Shown piece by piece: positions 28,156-36,848 of a DNA stretch of 64,000 nucleotides. The DNA is taken from positions 1 to 64,000 of the forward strand of contig CANGPL010000004.1 of NCBI GenBank assembly GCA_947455725.1. Reading direction: 5' to 3'. Source of the stretch: Hyphomicrobiales bacterium (GTDB lineage Bacteria; Pseudomonadota; Alphaproteobacteria; Rhizobiales; Beijerinckiaceae). The notes beneath the pieces were generated by a model. It was not told the origin of the DNA, searched no databases, and saw nothing but the letters and a program-made list of their open reading frames with translations. Each line of letters opens with the position of its first letter. Within the stretch, counting starts at the first letter, position 1. The translations under genes were made by a program, and so were the position numbers.

Positions 28156-29979
28156 ATGGATCTCCGGAATATTGCTATCATCGCGCACGTCGACCACGGC
28201 AAAACCACGCTTGTGGACAAGCTGCTCGCTCAATCCGGCACGTTCCGCGAGAACCAGAAAGTGGCTGAACGCGCGATGGACTCGAACGATCTCGAGCGCG
28301 AGCGCGGCATTACGATTTTGGCCAAGTGCACCTCGGTGCAGTGGCATGACACCCGTATCAACATCGTCGACACCCCCGGCCACGCCGATTTCGGCGGCGA
28401 GGTAGAGCGTATTCTGAACATGGTGGATGGCGTTGTCGTGTTGGTCGACGCAGCAGAAGGCCCGATGCCACAGACGAAATTCGTTGTGTCAAAGGCGTTG
28501 AAACTCGGCCTAAAACCGATTGTGGCGATTAACAAGATTGATAAGCCTGAAGCGCGGGCATCCGAAGTCGTCAACGAAGTGTTTGATCTCTTCGCGGCCC
28601 TTGATGCAACCGACGAGCAGCTCGATTTCCCAATTCTCTATGGTTCAGCCAAGCAAGGCTGGATGTCGACCCATCCAGATGGCCCGAAGGATTCGCTCGG
28701 ACCGATGTTTGATATGATTTTGGCGCATGTTGCGCCACCTAAGACCGAAGAAGGCGCCTTCCGCCTCATCGGTACGATTTTGGAAGCCAACCCCTATCTT
28801 GGCCGTATCGTGACGGGCCGTATTACCTCGGGTTCGGTGAAGCCTAACCAGGCGTTCAAAGTATTGGGCGCTGATGGCAAGCTCATTGAGCAAGGCCGTG
28901 TTTCAAAAGTGCTCGGCTTCCGTGGCCTCGAGCGCGTGCCGGTTGATGAGGCCGTTGCGGGCGATATCATCGCCATTGCCGGTATGGTCAAAGGCACGGT
29001 TGCGGATACGTTCTGCGATCCTTCGATTGATTTGCCATTGCCTGCGCATCCTATCGATCCGCCAACCGTTACCATGCAGTTCCGCGTGAATGACTCGCCA
29101 TTGGCAGGTACCGAAGGCGACAAGGTAACAAGCCGTGTCATTCGTGACCGCCTCTTCAAAGAGGGCGAAGGCAATATCGCGCTGCGCATCACCGAATCCG
29201 CCGATAAGGATTCGTTTGAAGTAGCAGGTCGTGGCGAATTGCAGCTTGCTATTCTGATTGAGCAAATGCGCCGCGAAGGGTTTGAACTCGCCGTGTCGCG
29301 TCCAAAGGTTGTTTACTCGCGCGATCCGGACACCAATCAGGTGCTGGAGCCGATTGAAGAAGTCGTCATCGACGTGGATGAAGAACATTCCGGCGTTGTT
29401 GTGCAAAAAATGTCAGAGCGTAAAGCCGATATGATGGAAATGCGGCCTTCGGGCGGCAACCGTCTGCGCCTTGTGTTCCACGCGCCAACCCGTGGCCTCA
29501 TCGGCTATCTCGGCGAGTTGCTCACCGATACGCGCGGCACCGCCATCATGAACCGCTTGTTCCATGGTTATGCGCCTTATAAGGGCGAAATCGCAGGACG
29601 TCGTAATGGCGTGTTGATCTCGAATGATATGGGCGAAGCTGTTGCTTACGCGATGTGGAATTTGGAAGATCGCGGCCCGATGATGATCGAGCCAGGCTGG
29701 AAGGTCTATCAAGGCATGATCGTGGGCGAGCACACCCGCGAGAACGATTTGGAAGTGAATTTGCTCAAGGGCAAAAAACTCACCAACGTTCGTGCGGCGG
29801 GTAAGGACGAAGCCGTCCGCTTGACGCCTCCGATCCGCATGACGCTTGAAAAGTCACTCGCCTATATTCAAGACGACGAATTGCTGGAAGTGACACCGAA
29901 GTCGATCCGCCTCAGGAAAGTGCATCTCGATCCGAATGATCGGAAGCGCGCTGAGCGGTCTAAGGAAGCGGTGGCATAA
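28156..29979 (+). CDS. typA: Ribosome-associated GTPase TypA/BipA
   Basis: 607-residue translational GTPase involved in 50S assembly and stress adaptation. G1 IAHVDHGKTTL at residues 8-18, G2 RERGITILAK, G3 DTPGHADFGGEV and G4 NKIDKPEA, followed by EF-G-like domains and the BipA-specific C-terminal domain (RGLIGYLGELLTDTRG). ATG 28156 starts MDLRNIAIIAHVDHGK, the family's usual N-terminus; the extra 26 residues possible upstream are not conserved-looking. Confidence 0.97.
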   Translation: MDLRNIAIIAHVDHGKTTLVDKLLAQSGTFRENQKVAERAMDSNDLERERGITILAKCTSVQWHDTRINIVDTPGHADFGGEVERILNMVDGVVVLVDAAEGPMPQTKFVVSKALKLGLKPIVAINKIDKPEARASEVVNEVFDLFAALDATDEQLDFPILYGSAKQGWMSTHPDGPKDSLGPMFDMILAHVAPPKTEEGAFRLIGTILEANPYLGRIVTGRITSGSVKPNQAFKVLGADGKLIEQGRVSKVLGFRGLERVPVDEAVAGDIIAIAGMVKGTVADTFCDPSIDLPLPAHPIDPPTVTMQFRVNDSPLAGTEGDKVTSRVIRDRLFKEGEGNIALRITESADKDSFEVAGRGELQLAILIEQMRREGFELAVSRPKVVYSRDPDTNQVLEPIEEVVIDVDEEHSGVVVQKMSERKADMMEMRPSGGNRLRLVFHAPTRGLIGYLGELLTDTRGTAIMNRLFHGYAPYKGEIAGRRNGVLISNDMGEAVAYAMWNLEDRGPMMIEPGWKVYQGMIVGEHTRENDLEVNLLKGKKLTNVRAAGKDEAVRLTPPIRMTLEKSLAYIQDDELLEVTPKSIRLRKVHLDPNDRKRAERSKEAVA

Positions 29980-30032
29980 AAACGGACCGCGAGCCTCCGG
30001 GCTCGCATTCCTTTGTTGCGCGCGCTCTCAAT

Positions 30033-30150
30033 CGTGATTGCGAACGACCGCGAAGCAACCCAGCTGATCATGAAAGATAGAGCGCAATGGTGACATTGCG
30101 CTTTTTTGTTACCCTCAACTGGATTGCTTCGCTCATCGCTCGCAAGGACG
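30033..30150. repeat. Dispersed palindromic repeat A, copy 1
   Basis: 118-bp element whose ends are imperfect inverted repeats: left CGTGATTGCGAACGACCG then CGAAGCAACCCAGCTGA; right TCAACTGGATTGCTTC then GCTCATCGCTCGCAAGGACG. Copies 2 (39551-39669) and 3 (55056-55173) have the same ends and nearly the same length but different cores. Resembles the REP-like palindromes common in alphaproteobacteria. Confidence 0.85.
30081..30107 (+). terminator. Intrinsic terminator inside repeat A copy 1
   Basis: Perfect 9-bp stem AGCGCAATG / CATTGCGCT with a GTGA loop, followed by a run of T. It forms the core of repeat A copy 1 and would end typA transcription, about 100 bp after its stop. Confidence 0.85.
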
Positions 30151-30276
30151 AATGCTGAGAGATTTCACCTTATAAACCACGCCGCCACATCCGCCATTCC
30201 ACGAAACAAAATCGCCGGATCGAACAGCAACCGGTCGAGAGGCACCCCTCTCTAACCGATTGCCATCAATATGTAA

Positions 30277-30301
30277 TTGCATTATACTTACAAAAATGCA
30301 A
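30277..30301. promoter_or_regulatory. Possible operator of the RHH/MazF module
   Basis: Short inverted repeat TTGCAT / ATGCAA 13 bp apart in an A/T-rich stretch, 17 bp before the antitoxin start. Weak on its own; position suggests autoregulation. Confidence 0.35.
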
Positions 30302-30318
30302 GCATAACGGATCACGCC

Positions 30319-30621
30319 ATGCCCCGAGCCAGCCAGCACCCGAAAGAGACGAGTTTTAATCTCCGGATTGATCCGGCGTTGAAGGCAGCCTTCACCCGAG
30401 CGACCGAGGCGGAGGACAAGCCAGCTGCCCAAGTGGTTCGGGATTTTATGCGGGCCTATGTGCGGGCCCGTGAGCGGCGCGCTTTTGCGGTACAGGCACG
30501 GCGGGACTCGCTTGTGATCAAGGCGGCAGCAAGCGACCCGAACAGTGACGAGGCTCAAGTGATGCGGGAAATCGAGGCGGAAATGGCTGACCCTCACTTT
30601 TGGGAAGGTGCGGGAAAGTGA
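30319..30621 (+). CDS. Ribbon-helix-helix type antitoxin
   Basis: 100-residue protein MPRASQHPKETSFNLRID followed by PALKAAFTRATEAEDKPAAQVVRDFMRAY, which fits an RHH (CopG/RelB-like) DNA-binding fold; the C-terminal part is acidic (DEAQVMREIEAEM). Start ATG 30319 chosen over the upstream in-frame ATG 30277, which lies within the probable promoter. The stop codon overlaps the start of the MazF-like gene (GTGA). Its partner identifies it as antitoxin; the exact family is less certain. Confidence 0.83.
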   Translation: MPRASQHPKETSFNLRIDPALKAAFTRATEAEDKPAAQVVRDFMRAYVRARERRAFAVQARRDSLVIKAAASDPNSDEAQVMREIEAEMADPHFWEGAGK

Positions 30622-30953
30622 AACGAGGTGATCTCGTGACCATCGCCATGCAGGGGGATTATGGCAAACCGCGACCAGCGCTTATCATCCAAGCGGATGC
30701 TTTCGAGGCTCTTGAGAGCGTTACAGTTTTACGCCTGACAAGCGAGATACGGGACGCACCCAGCCTGCGCCTAACCCTGATACCAACGGCGGCAAACGGG
30801 CTGCGCGCGCCTTCGCAAATCATGATCGATAAGGCGGCGACTTTGCCGCGTGATAAGATCGGTGCGGTGATTGGACGGATTGATAAACCGATGATGCGAA
30901 GGGTTAATCAAGCGCTGATGGCCTTTTTCGATCTGGAGGAAGAAGCAGCGTGA
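30618..30953 (+). CDS. MazF/PemK-like endoribonuclease toxin
   Basis: 111-residue toxin with the MazF/PemK/CcdB fold: VKRGDLVTIAMQGDYGKPRPALIIQ at the N-terminus (quoted in part: KPRPALIIQ), the strand TVLRLTSEIRDA and C-terminal DKIGAVIGRIDKPMMRRVNQAL. Begins with GTG 30618 in a 4-bp overlap with the antitoxin stop. Expected to cut single-stranded RNA at short sites. The cobU gene starts about 14 bp after its stop, so the two may be co-transcribed. Confidence 0.88.
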   Translation: MKRGDLVTIAMQGDYGKPRPALIIQADAFEALESVTVLRLTSEIRDAPSLRLTLIPTAANGLRAPSQIMIDKAATLPRDKIGAVIGRIDKPMMRRVNQALMAFFDLEEEAA

Positions 30954-30967
30954 TACCATCTCCCCCC

Positions 30968-31480
30968 ATGACATCCCCTCTCACCCTCATTCTCGGCGGT
31001 GCCCGCTCCGGCAAGACGCGTTATGCGGAGACGCTGATTAAAGCGCTGCCGCAGCCTTGGACCTATGTGGCGACGGCCGAGATATGGGATGAGGAGATGC
31101 GCGAGCGCATTGCCCGCCATCAGGCAGATCGCAGCGAGAAGGGCTGGGTTACTGTCGAAGCGCCGGTTGAAATCTGGCATGCACTCGAAGGCCATACGCC
31201 GGTGCTGGTCGATTGCCTCACGCTTTGGCTGACCAATGTAATGCTTGGCGAGCATGATATTGAAGCGGCCATTATCCGGCTGGAAGCTGCTCTGGAACGC
31301 CGCACGGCACCCACATTCCTTGTGGCCAATGAAGTGGGCCTTGGCATTGTGCCAGACAATAAGCTCGCACGCGATTTTCGTGACCATTCGGGAAGGCTGC
31401 ATCAAAGGCTGGCCGCGCGGGCGGACCGCGTGGTATTAATGGTGGCGGGGCTGCCGCTTGTGGTTAAACCAAGTGCCTGA
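30968..31480 (+). CDS. cobU: Adenosylcobinamide kinase / adenosylcobinamide-phosphate guanylyltransferase
   Basis: 170-residue bifunctional enzyme of cobamide (B12) nucleotide-loop assembly. P-loop LILGGARSGKTRYAE near residue 7, the guanylylation-region His in RIARHQADR, and VDCLTLWLTN. ATG 30968 gives MTSPLTLILGG. No other cobalamin genes and no recognisable B12 riboswitch are seen nearby; it stands directly after a TA pair. Confidence 0.93.
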   Translation: MTSPLTLILGGARSGKTRYAETLIKALPQPWTYVATAEIWDEEMRERIARHQADRSEKGWVTVEAPVEIWHALEGHTPVLVDCLTLWLTNVMLGEHDIEAAIIRLEAALERRTAPTFLVANEVGLGIVPDNKLARDFRDHSGRLHQRLAARADRVVLMVAGLPLVVKPSA

Positions 31481-32057
31481 CGCGTCGGCTTATGAGATGC
31501 GGGCATTGGATGATGTTTTTGCGCTTATCCTGACGCTTAATCGGATAAAACCGCACCCTTCCCTTCCAAAACGGCTTGGCCCTCTGCTGAGCGATCTCAA
31601 AAAGCCGCTTCCATCGCGTGATCCCAAAGAATTGGCGGAATTGGTGCATGCGCTTTGGATTTCAAACCGCGATGCCAAGGCTGAGCAGCTAATGGCAGAT
31701 GCCATAGCCGCCATTGACCAGCAAAAGCCTGAACAGGCCAAGGAGCTTATCGAGAAGCTTATGCGCCTATGTCCCGCTTGGTCCGAAGCCTATTACAAAC
31801 GCGCTATCGTCGCCTTGATGCTGAATAATCCGTCCGAGGCCGTTTCCTTGCTTGGCGAGACGGTGCGGCTTGAGCCGCGGCACTTTGCCGCGATTTCGCT
31901 GTTCGGGCAAATTTGCCTCGACCATAACCGCCTGCATGAAGCCCGCGCCGCGCTCCAAATTGCCCTTGAAATGAACCCGCATTTAAAAGGGGTAGCCGAT
32001 ACGATTTCGGCCATTCATCGGAAGCTGATCGCCGAAGATAATCGCTTAAACGGATAA
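31458..32057 (+). CDS. Tetratricopeptide-repeat protein of unknown function
   Basis: Up to 199 residues; the start is uncertain (GTG 31458 or 31473 overlapping cobU, or ATG 31497 giving MRALDDVFALIL). At least three helical TPR-like units run from about residue 75 to 180, for example QKPEQAKELIEKLMRLCPAWSEAYYKRAIVALMLNNPSEAVSLLG (longer than quoted motifs; key residues W, Y, A at TPR positions) and EARAALQIALEMNPHLKG. No signal peptide is evident. It probably acts as a protein-binding scaffold; its coupling to cobU may be only positional. Confidence 0.75.
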   Translation: MWLNQVPDASAYEMRALDDVFALILTLNRIKPHPSLPKRLGPLLSDLKKPLPSRDPKELAELVHALWISNRDAKAEQLMADAIAAIDQQKPEQAKELIEKLMRLCPAWSEAYYKRAIVALMLNNPSEAVSLLGETVRLEPRHFAAISLFGQICLDHNRLHEARAALQIALEMNPHLKGVADTISAIHRKLIAEDNRLNG

Positions 32058-32188
32058 TATTCTACACTTTTAAGCGTAGATTCACTTGCACCCTAGCCGG
32101 AAAAAAGCTTGGATGGGGGTCTCAATAGGCTAGCAGAGGCGGTGCTTACCAGCCCACTGCGCTTGGGAAACTGAAAAAGGGAAAATCC

Positions 32189-33787
32189 ATGTTCAACTCA
32201 AGTCTAAAACTTGCTGCCAGCGTCGGCCTTGCCGCGATGCTGATTGGCGCTTCGGCTGCATCGGCCAAGACATTGGTCTATTGCTCCGAAGGCAGCCCGG
32301 AAAGCTTTACGCCGGCCATGAACGGCACCGGCACCAGCTTTGACGCTGATCGTCCCGTATTCGATAAGCTCACGGCGTTTGAACGCGGCGGCACCAATGT
32401 TGGCCCAGGCTTGGCAACGAGCTGGGACGTGACCGACGGCGGCAAGACGCTGACCTTCCACCTCCGCAAGGGCGTTAAGTTCCATTCGGGCGTAAACGGC
32501 TTCAAGCCAACCCGCGATTTCAATGCCGACGACGTTCTGTTCTCGTTCAACCGTCAGTGGAAGCCTGATCATCCTTATTTCAAGGTTTCGGGCGGCAAAT
32601 ATGACTATTTCAACGATATGGATATGCCGGCCTTGCTCGACACCATTGAGAAGACGGACGACTACACGGTTGTCATGAAGCTCAAGGAGCCAAACATGCC
32701 GATCCTCGCCAATTTGGCGATGGATTTCGCTTCTATTCATTCGGCAGAATATGCTGATTTCTTGATGAAGGCGGGTAAGCCTGAGCAGTTCGACCAAATT
32801 CCAGTCGGCACGGGCCCATTCATTTTCGTGACCTATCAAAAGGATGCGATGATCCGCTTCAAGAAGAACCCTGACTACTTCGGTGAGAAGGCGCTCGTTG
32901 ATGATCTCGTTTTCGCCATCACGCCAGATCCAACCGCCCGTCTTTCGAAGCTGAAGGCTGGCGAGTGCCATTTCGCGATTGCACCGCGTCCAGCCGATCT
33001 TGAAGAAATCAAGAAGGATAAGGCGCTCAGCCTCATCAGCCAGTCGGGCTTGAACGTTTCGTATTGGGCGTTCAACACCGAGAAGGCTCCTTTCGATAAG
33101 AAGGAAGTCCGTCAAGCGTTCAACATGGCGATTGACCATGATGCCATCATCAAGGAAGTGTTCCTTGGTTCGGGCACATCGGCAAAGAACCTGATCCCGC
33201 CAACGCTCTGGTCTTATAACGACAAGGTTCCGGCCTATTCGTTCGATCCAGAAAAGGCCAAGGCAATGCTGAAGGCCGCAGGCGTTACGACTCCGCTTGA
33301 AATCGATCTCTGGTATCTCCCCGTTCAGCGTCCGTATAATCCAAACGGCAAGCGCATGGCGGAAATGATGCAGGCTGATTTGGCAAAGATCGGCGTCAAT
33401 GCGAAGCTCGTCACCTATGAATGGGGTGAGTATCGCAAGCGCATGCAGAAGGGTGAGCACATGACGGGCCAGCTCGGCTGGACCGGCGACAATGGCGATC
33501 CGGACAACTTCTTCTTCCTGCGCGGTTGCGCAGCATCGAAGGGCGGCTTGAACGTCACGAAATGGTGCAACAAGGAATATGATGACCGTCTGAACAAGGC
33601 GAAGAGCCTCTCGGACATCAAAGAGCGTACAAAGCTCTACGAAGAAATGCAGGTCATCGAGCACGAAGAAGCTCCAGACATGAAGATCGGTCACTCGATC
33701 GTGTTTGAAGCGATGCGTGCAGAAGTGACCGGCTACAAGCAGAGCCCATTCGGCAGCCATGAATTCCAAGGCGTCGATGTGAAGTAA
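32189..33787 (+). CDS. Peptide ABC transporter binding protein (DppA-like)
   Basis: 532-residue family 5 solute-binding protein. Signal peptide (AASVGLAAMLIGASAASAK), then TLVYCSEGSPESFTPAMNGTG, HLRKGVKFHSG, GTGPFIFVTYQK, and LNVSYWAFNTEKAPFDKKEVR, typical of DppA-like dipeptide-binding proteins. AAGGGAAAA lies just before the start. Codon choice is visibly more biased than in the neighbouring genes, suggesting high expression. It heads an operon with DppBCDF-like genes; a palindromic repeat lies between it and the permease. Confidence 0.92.
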   Translation: MFNSSLKLAASVGLAAMLIGASAASAKTLVYCSEGSPESFTPAMNGTGTSFDADRPVFDKLTAFERGGTNVGPGLATSWDVTDGGKTLTFHLRKGVKFHSGVNGFKPTRDFNADDVLFSFNRQWKPDHPYFKVSGGKYDYFNDMDMPALLDTIEKTDDYTVVMKLKEPNMPILANLAMDFASIHSAEYADFLMKAGKPEQFDQIPVGTGPFIFVTYQKDAMIRFKKNPDYFGEKALVDDLVFAITPDPTARLSKLKAGECHFAIAPRPADLEEIKKDKALSLISQSGLNVSYWAFNTEKAPFDKKEVRQAFNMAIDHDAIIKEVFLGSGTSAKNLIPPTLWSYNDKVPAYSFDPEKAKAMLKAAGVTTPLEIDLWYLPVQRPYNPNGKRMAEMMQADLAKIGVNAKLVTYEWGEYRKRMQKGEHMTGQLGWTGDNGDPDNFFFLRGCAASKGGLNVTKWCNKEYDDRLNKAKSLSDIKERTKLYEEMQVIEHEEAPDMKIGHSIVFEAMRAEVTGYKQSPFGSHEFQGVDVK

Positions 33788-33803
33788 TAGAGCAATGTAG
33801 TTG

Positions 33804-33917
33804 CCTTCTCCCATTGGGGAGAAGGTGACCGCGGAGCGGTCGGATGAGGGACTAGCGGAATACCATTAGAACCTCATCCGTCGCTTCCGGCGACACCTTC
33901 TCCTTCAAGGAGAAGGA
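33804..33917. repeat. Dispersed palindromic repeat B, copy 1
   Basis: About 114 bp made of nested palindromes: CCTTCTCCC/GGGAGAAGG hairpin, GACCGC/GCGGTC hairpin, GGATGAGG ... CCTCATCC outer arms, GTCGC/GCGAC hairpin and a final CCTTCTCCTT/AAGGAGAAGG hairpin. It lies between the DppA-like binding-protein gene and the first permease gene. Same design as copy 2 at 48998-49109; resembles intergenic mosaic palindromes of Rhizobiales. Confidence 0.82.
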
Positions 33918-33953
33918 TGCGTTAAATTTTATCTGCAGGACAATCCGCTTCCC

Positions 33954-34964
33954 ATGATCAAATTCATCCTGCGCCGATTATTGCTCACGATTCCAACCTT
34001 TATCGCGTTGATGTTCGTGACCTTCATCGCGATCCGACTTGTTCCCGGTGATCCTGTTGAAGTGCGCACCGGCGAGCATGGTATTTCTCCCGAACGCCTC
34101 GCCTATTTCCGGCACGAGCTTGGTCTCGATCAACCTGTCTGGAAGCAATTTCTCGATTATGTTTGGCAATTGCTGCATGGCGATTTTGGCGTTTCGCTCT
34201 CGAGCAACGAAAAAGTTCTCACCGAATTCCTAACCCTCTTTCCTGCCACGCTTGAGCTATCGCTCGCTGGCATTTTATTCGCCGTTACTCTTGGCGTGCC
34301 CGCTGGCGTTGTTGCCGCGGTTAAGCGCGGCAGCTGGTTTGATCATACGTTGATGGGGGCGGCCGTTGCCGGCTTCTCGATGCCGATTTTCTGGTGGGGC
34401 CTCTTGCTGATCATGCTCGTCTCCGAAGGCTGGCATTTGACGCCAGTTGCTGGTCGCATCGACATGATCAAATTTTATTTCGAGCCAACCACGGGCTTTA
34501 TGTTGATTGACTCGCTTTTGTCGGATCAAAAAGGTGCGTTTTTATCAACGCTGCATCACCTCGTGCTGCCCATGATTGTGCTTGGCACCGTGCCGCTTGC
34601 CGTTATCGCGCGCATGACGCGTTCGTCGATGCTGGAAGTGTTGAGCGAAGATTATGTCCGTACGGCGCGCGCCAAAGGCCTGTCCGAATTTCGTGTGATT
34701 TCACTACATGCCTTGCGCAACGCGCTGATACCGGTCGTAACCGTTGTCGGACTTCAAGTCGGCGGTTTGCTCGCAGGCGCCGTGTTGACGGAAACGATTT
34801 TTTCCTGGCCGGGCGTTGGCAAATGGTTGATCGACTCGATTGGCCGTCGCGACTATCCCGCTTTGCAAGGTGGTATCTTGCTGATTTCATCGCTGGTTAT
34901 CATCATCAATCTGCTCGTCGATGTGCTGTACGGGGCCATTAATCCGAGGATCCGTCATGGCTAA
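33954..34964 (+). CDS. Peptide ABC transporter permease (DppB-like)
   Basis: 336-residue inner-membrane permease. Typical start MIKFILRRLLLTIPTFIALM, LVPGDPVEVRTG and the EAA region RTARAKGLSEFRVISLHALRNA, near GLLAGAVLTETIFSWPGVG. Six hydrophobic segments. Its end overlaps the next permease by 8 bp. It forms the channel with the following DppC-like protein. Confidence 0.94.
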   Translation: MIKFILRRLLLTIPTFIALMFVTFIAIRLVPGDPVEVRTGEHGISPERLAYFRHELGLDQPVWKQFLDYVWQLLHGDFGVSLSSNEKVLTEFLTLFPATLELSLAGILFAVTLGVPAGVVAAVKRGSWFDHTLMGAAVAGFSMPIFWWGLLLIMLVSEGWHLTPVAGRIDMIKFYFEPTTGFMLIDSLLSDQKGAFLSTLHHLVLPMIVLGTVPLAVIARMTRSSMLEVLSEDYVRTARAKGLSEFRVISLHALRNALIPVVTVVGLQVGGLLAGAVLTETIFSWPGVGKWLIDSIGRRDYPALQGGILLISSLVIIINLLVDVLYGAINPRIRHG

Positions 34965-35853
34965 TCCGAATCCAACCCCAACGCTCGCACCAGCCGGACC
35001 GTTGAGTGCGTTTTGGAATGCGTTCTCGCAAAATCGCGGTGCCGTCGGCGGGCTGATCATTCTACTCACGATCATCGTGCTCGCGATTTTTGCGGAATGG
35101 ATCGCGCCCTATTCAGCCGTCGAACAATTTCGCGGCATGACGAAACTTCCGCCGGCTTGGGCGGAAGGTGGCGACAAGCATTTCTTACTCGGCACCGACG
35201 CGCTTGGTCGCGATATGCTATCGCGTTTGATTTATGGCGCGCGTATCTCACTCTTCATCGGACTTGCGGTGATGAGTGTATCGGTTGTCGTCGGCATCAC
35301 GCTTGGCCTACTCGCGGCCTTTCTTGGCGGTGTTGTTGATTCAGTACTGATGCGCATCATGGATCTCATCATGTCGATCCCGAGCTTGGTGCTCGCTATT
35401 CTTGTTGTCTCAATCTTAGGACCGAGCCTTACCAATACAATTGTTGCGGTGTCGGTTGTTTATCTGCCCAATTATGTGCGCTTGGTACGTGGCTCGGCGC
35501 TTTCAGAATTCGGCAAGGATTATATCATCGCAGCTAAAGTTGCGGGCGTTGGTCCGATCCGTTTAATGTTTGTGACCGTTTTGCCGAACTGTTTGGCGCC
35601 CCTCATCGTGCAGGCGGCCCTTGGCGTATCAAATGCTATTCTTGAAGCTGCAGCACTTGGCTTTTTAGGCCTTGGCGCCCAACCACCAACGCCGGAATGG
35701 GGCGCGATGTTGGCCGATGCGCGCGAATTTATTCGCTCTAATCCGTGGATCGTCACGCTGCCAGGTCTTGCGATTTTGGTATCCGTTGTTTCGATCAACC
35801 TCTTCGGTGATGGCTTGCGCGATGCGCTTGATCCGAAATTGAGAAGGAGCTGA
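34957..35853 (+). CDS. Peptide ABC transporter permease (DppC-like)
   Basis: 298-residue permease with the OppC/DppC N-terminal segment LSAFWNAFSQNRGAVGGLI, HFLLGTDALGRDMLSRLIYG, and the EAA loop YIIAAKVAGVGPIRLMFVTVLP. ATG 34957 follows CGAGGA and overlaps the end of the DppB-like gene; a 36-bp longer frame lies within that gene and was rejected. Confidence 0.94.
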   Translation: MANPNPTPTLAPAGPLSAFWNAFSQNRGAVGGLIILLTIIVLAIFAEWIAPYSAVEQFRGMTKLPPAWAEGGDKHFLLGTDALGRDMLSRLIYGARISLFIGLAVMSVSVVVGITLGLLAAFLGGVVDSVLMRIMDLIMSIPSLVLAILVVSILGPSLTNTIVAVSVVYLPNYVRLVRGSALSEFGKDYIIAAKVAGVGPIRLMFVTVLPNCLAPLIVQAALGVSNAILEAAALGFLGLGAQPPTPEWGAMLADAREFIRSNPWIVTLPGLAILVSVVSINLFGDGLRDALDPKLRRS

Positions 35854-35858
35854 CGGCG

Positions 35859-36848
35859 ATGGCGCTTCTCAATATCAAAAATCTTTCCGTTTCTTTCAAC
35901 ACGCGCAATGGCCAGTTCAAAGCGGTTGATGGCATCGACTTGGCTGTCGAACGCAACGATGTGCTCGCTATTGTCGGTGAATCAGGCTCGGGCAAATCGG
36001 TCGCGATGTTGGCTGTCATGGGACTATTGCCATGGACAGCAACCGTCACCGCCGACCGCATGGAATTTGATGGGCTTGATCTTCTCACAATTTCCGACGA
36101 GCAACGCCGCACCATTGTGCGCCGTGACATCGCGATGATCTTTCAAGAGCCGATGACGTCATTGAACCCCTGCTTTACCGTTGGCTTTCAAATTGGCGAG
36201 ACGCTCAAGACGCATTTTGGCCTCGATAAAAAGGCGCAAAAGAAACGCTCGATTGAGTTGCTGGAACAAGTCGGCATTACCGATCCGGAAAAACGGCTCT
36301 CCGCCTTCCCGCATCAATTGTCAGGCGGCATGAGCCAACGCGTGATGATTGCCATGGCGCTTGCGTCAGAACCCAAATTGCTGATTGCCGATGAACCGAC
36401 AACGGCACTCGATGTTACTATCCAAGCGCAAATTCTGGATCTCTTGCTGCGGCTTCGTCACGAAACCGGCATGGGTCTTGTGCTGATCACGCATGATATG
36501 GGCGTGGTGGCTGAAACGGCGGAACGCGTGGTCGTTCAATATGCAGGCCAGCAGGTTGAGATGCAGGATACGCGCGGTCTGTTTCGTGATCCGCATCATC
36601 CTTACACGGCCGCTTTATTGGCAGCCTTACCCGAGCGCGCAACAGGCCGCGTGCTGCCGTCCATTCCTGGTGTTGTGCCCGGTCAATTTGATCGTTTGCA
36701 AGGCTGCATGTTCGCGCCGCGTTGCAGCTTTGCGAATGAACGCTGCCATCGTGAAAAGCCAAAGCGCAGTTCAAATGCACAAGGCCGCGCCCTTTGCCAT
36801 ACGCCGCTTGTTAAAGGCCAACCTAGCCTTTGGGAGGGCAACCCATGA
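35859..36848 (+). CDS. Peptide ABC transporter ATPase (DppD-like)
   Basis: 329-residue ATPase: Walker [13 protein letters not shown]-loop [12 protein letters not shown], signature [15 protein letters not shown], Walker [13 protein letters not shown], then the oligopeptide-transport C-terminal domain with [15 protein letters not shown]. Stop overlaps the start of the second ATPase as ATGA. First of the two ATPases expected for a Dpp/Opp system. Confidence 0.94.
   Translation: MALLNIKNLSVSFNTRNGQFKAVDGIDLAVERNDVLAIVGESGSGKSVAMLAVMGLLPWTATVTADRMEFDGLDLLTISDEQRRTIVRRDIAMIFQEPMTSLNPCFTVGFQIGETLKTHFGLDKKAQKKRSIELLEQVGITDPEKRLSAFPHQLSGGMSQRVMIAMALASEPKLLIADEPTTALDVTIQAQILDLLLRLRHETGMGLVLITHDMGVVAETAERVVVQYAGQQVEMQDTRGLFRDPHHPYTAALLAALPERATGRVLPSIPGVVPGQFDRLQGCMFAPRCSFANERCHREKPKRSSNAQGRALCHTPLVKGQPSLWEGNP

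Larger units (their letters stand above)
29980..30318. other. 339-bp intergenic region: weak hairpin, repeat element and terminator
   Basis: Between typA and the RHH antitoxin gene. It contains a GCGAGCC/GGCTCGC hairpin at 29989-30006 without a clear T-run, repeat-A copy 1 at 30033-30150 with an embedded terminator at 30081-30107, and an A/T-rich promoter-like stretch at 30265-30310. A minus-strand frame across 30133-30597 is antisense to the antitoxin gene and was not accepted. Confidence 0.7.

Noticed and set aside
30133-30597. 154-residue minus-strand frame
   Set aside because: Antisense to the RHH antitoxin gene and repeat edge; no protein features.
30850-30967. Possible B12 riboswitch before cobU
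   Set aside because: The upstream sequence is coding for the MazF-like toxin and no cobalamin-box pattern was seen.
32204-33814. 536-residue open frame on the minus strand covering the whole DppA-like gene
   Set aside because: It is the codon-biased shadow of a clear binding-protein gene; composition (Arg, His, Ile rich) and absence of any family resemblance argue against a real protein.
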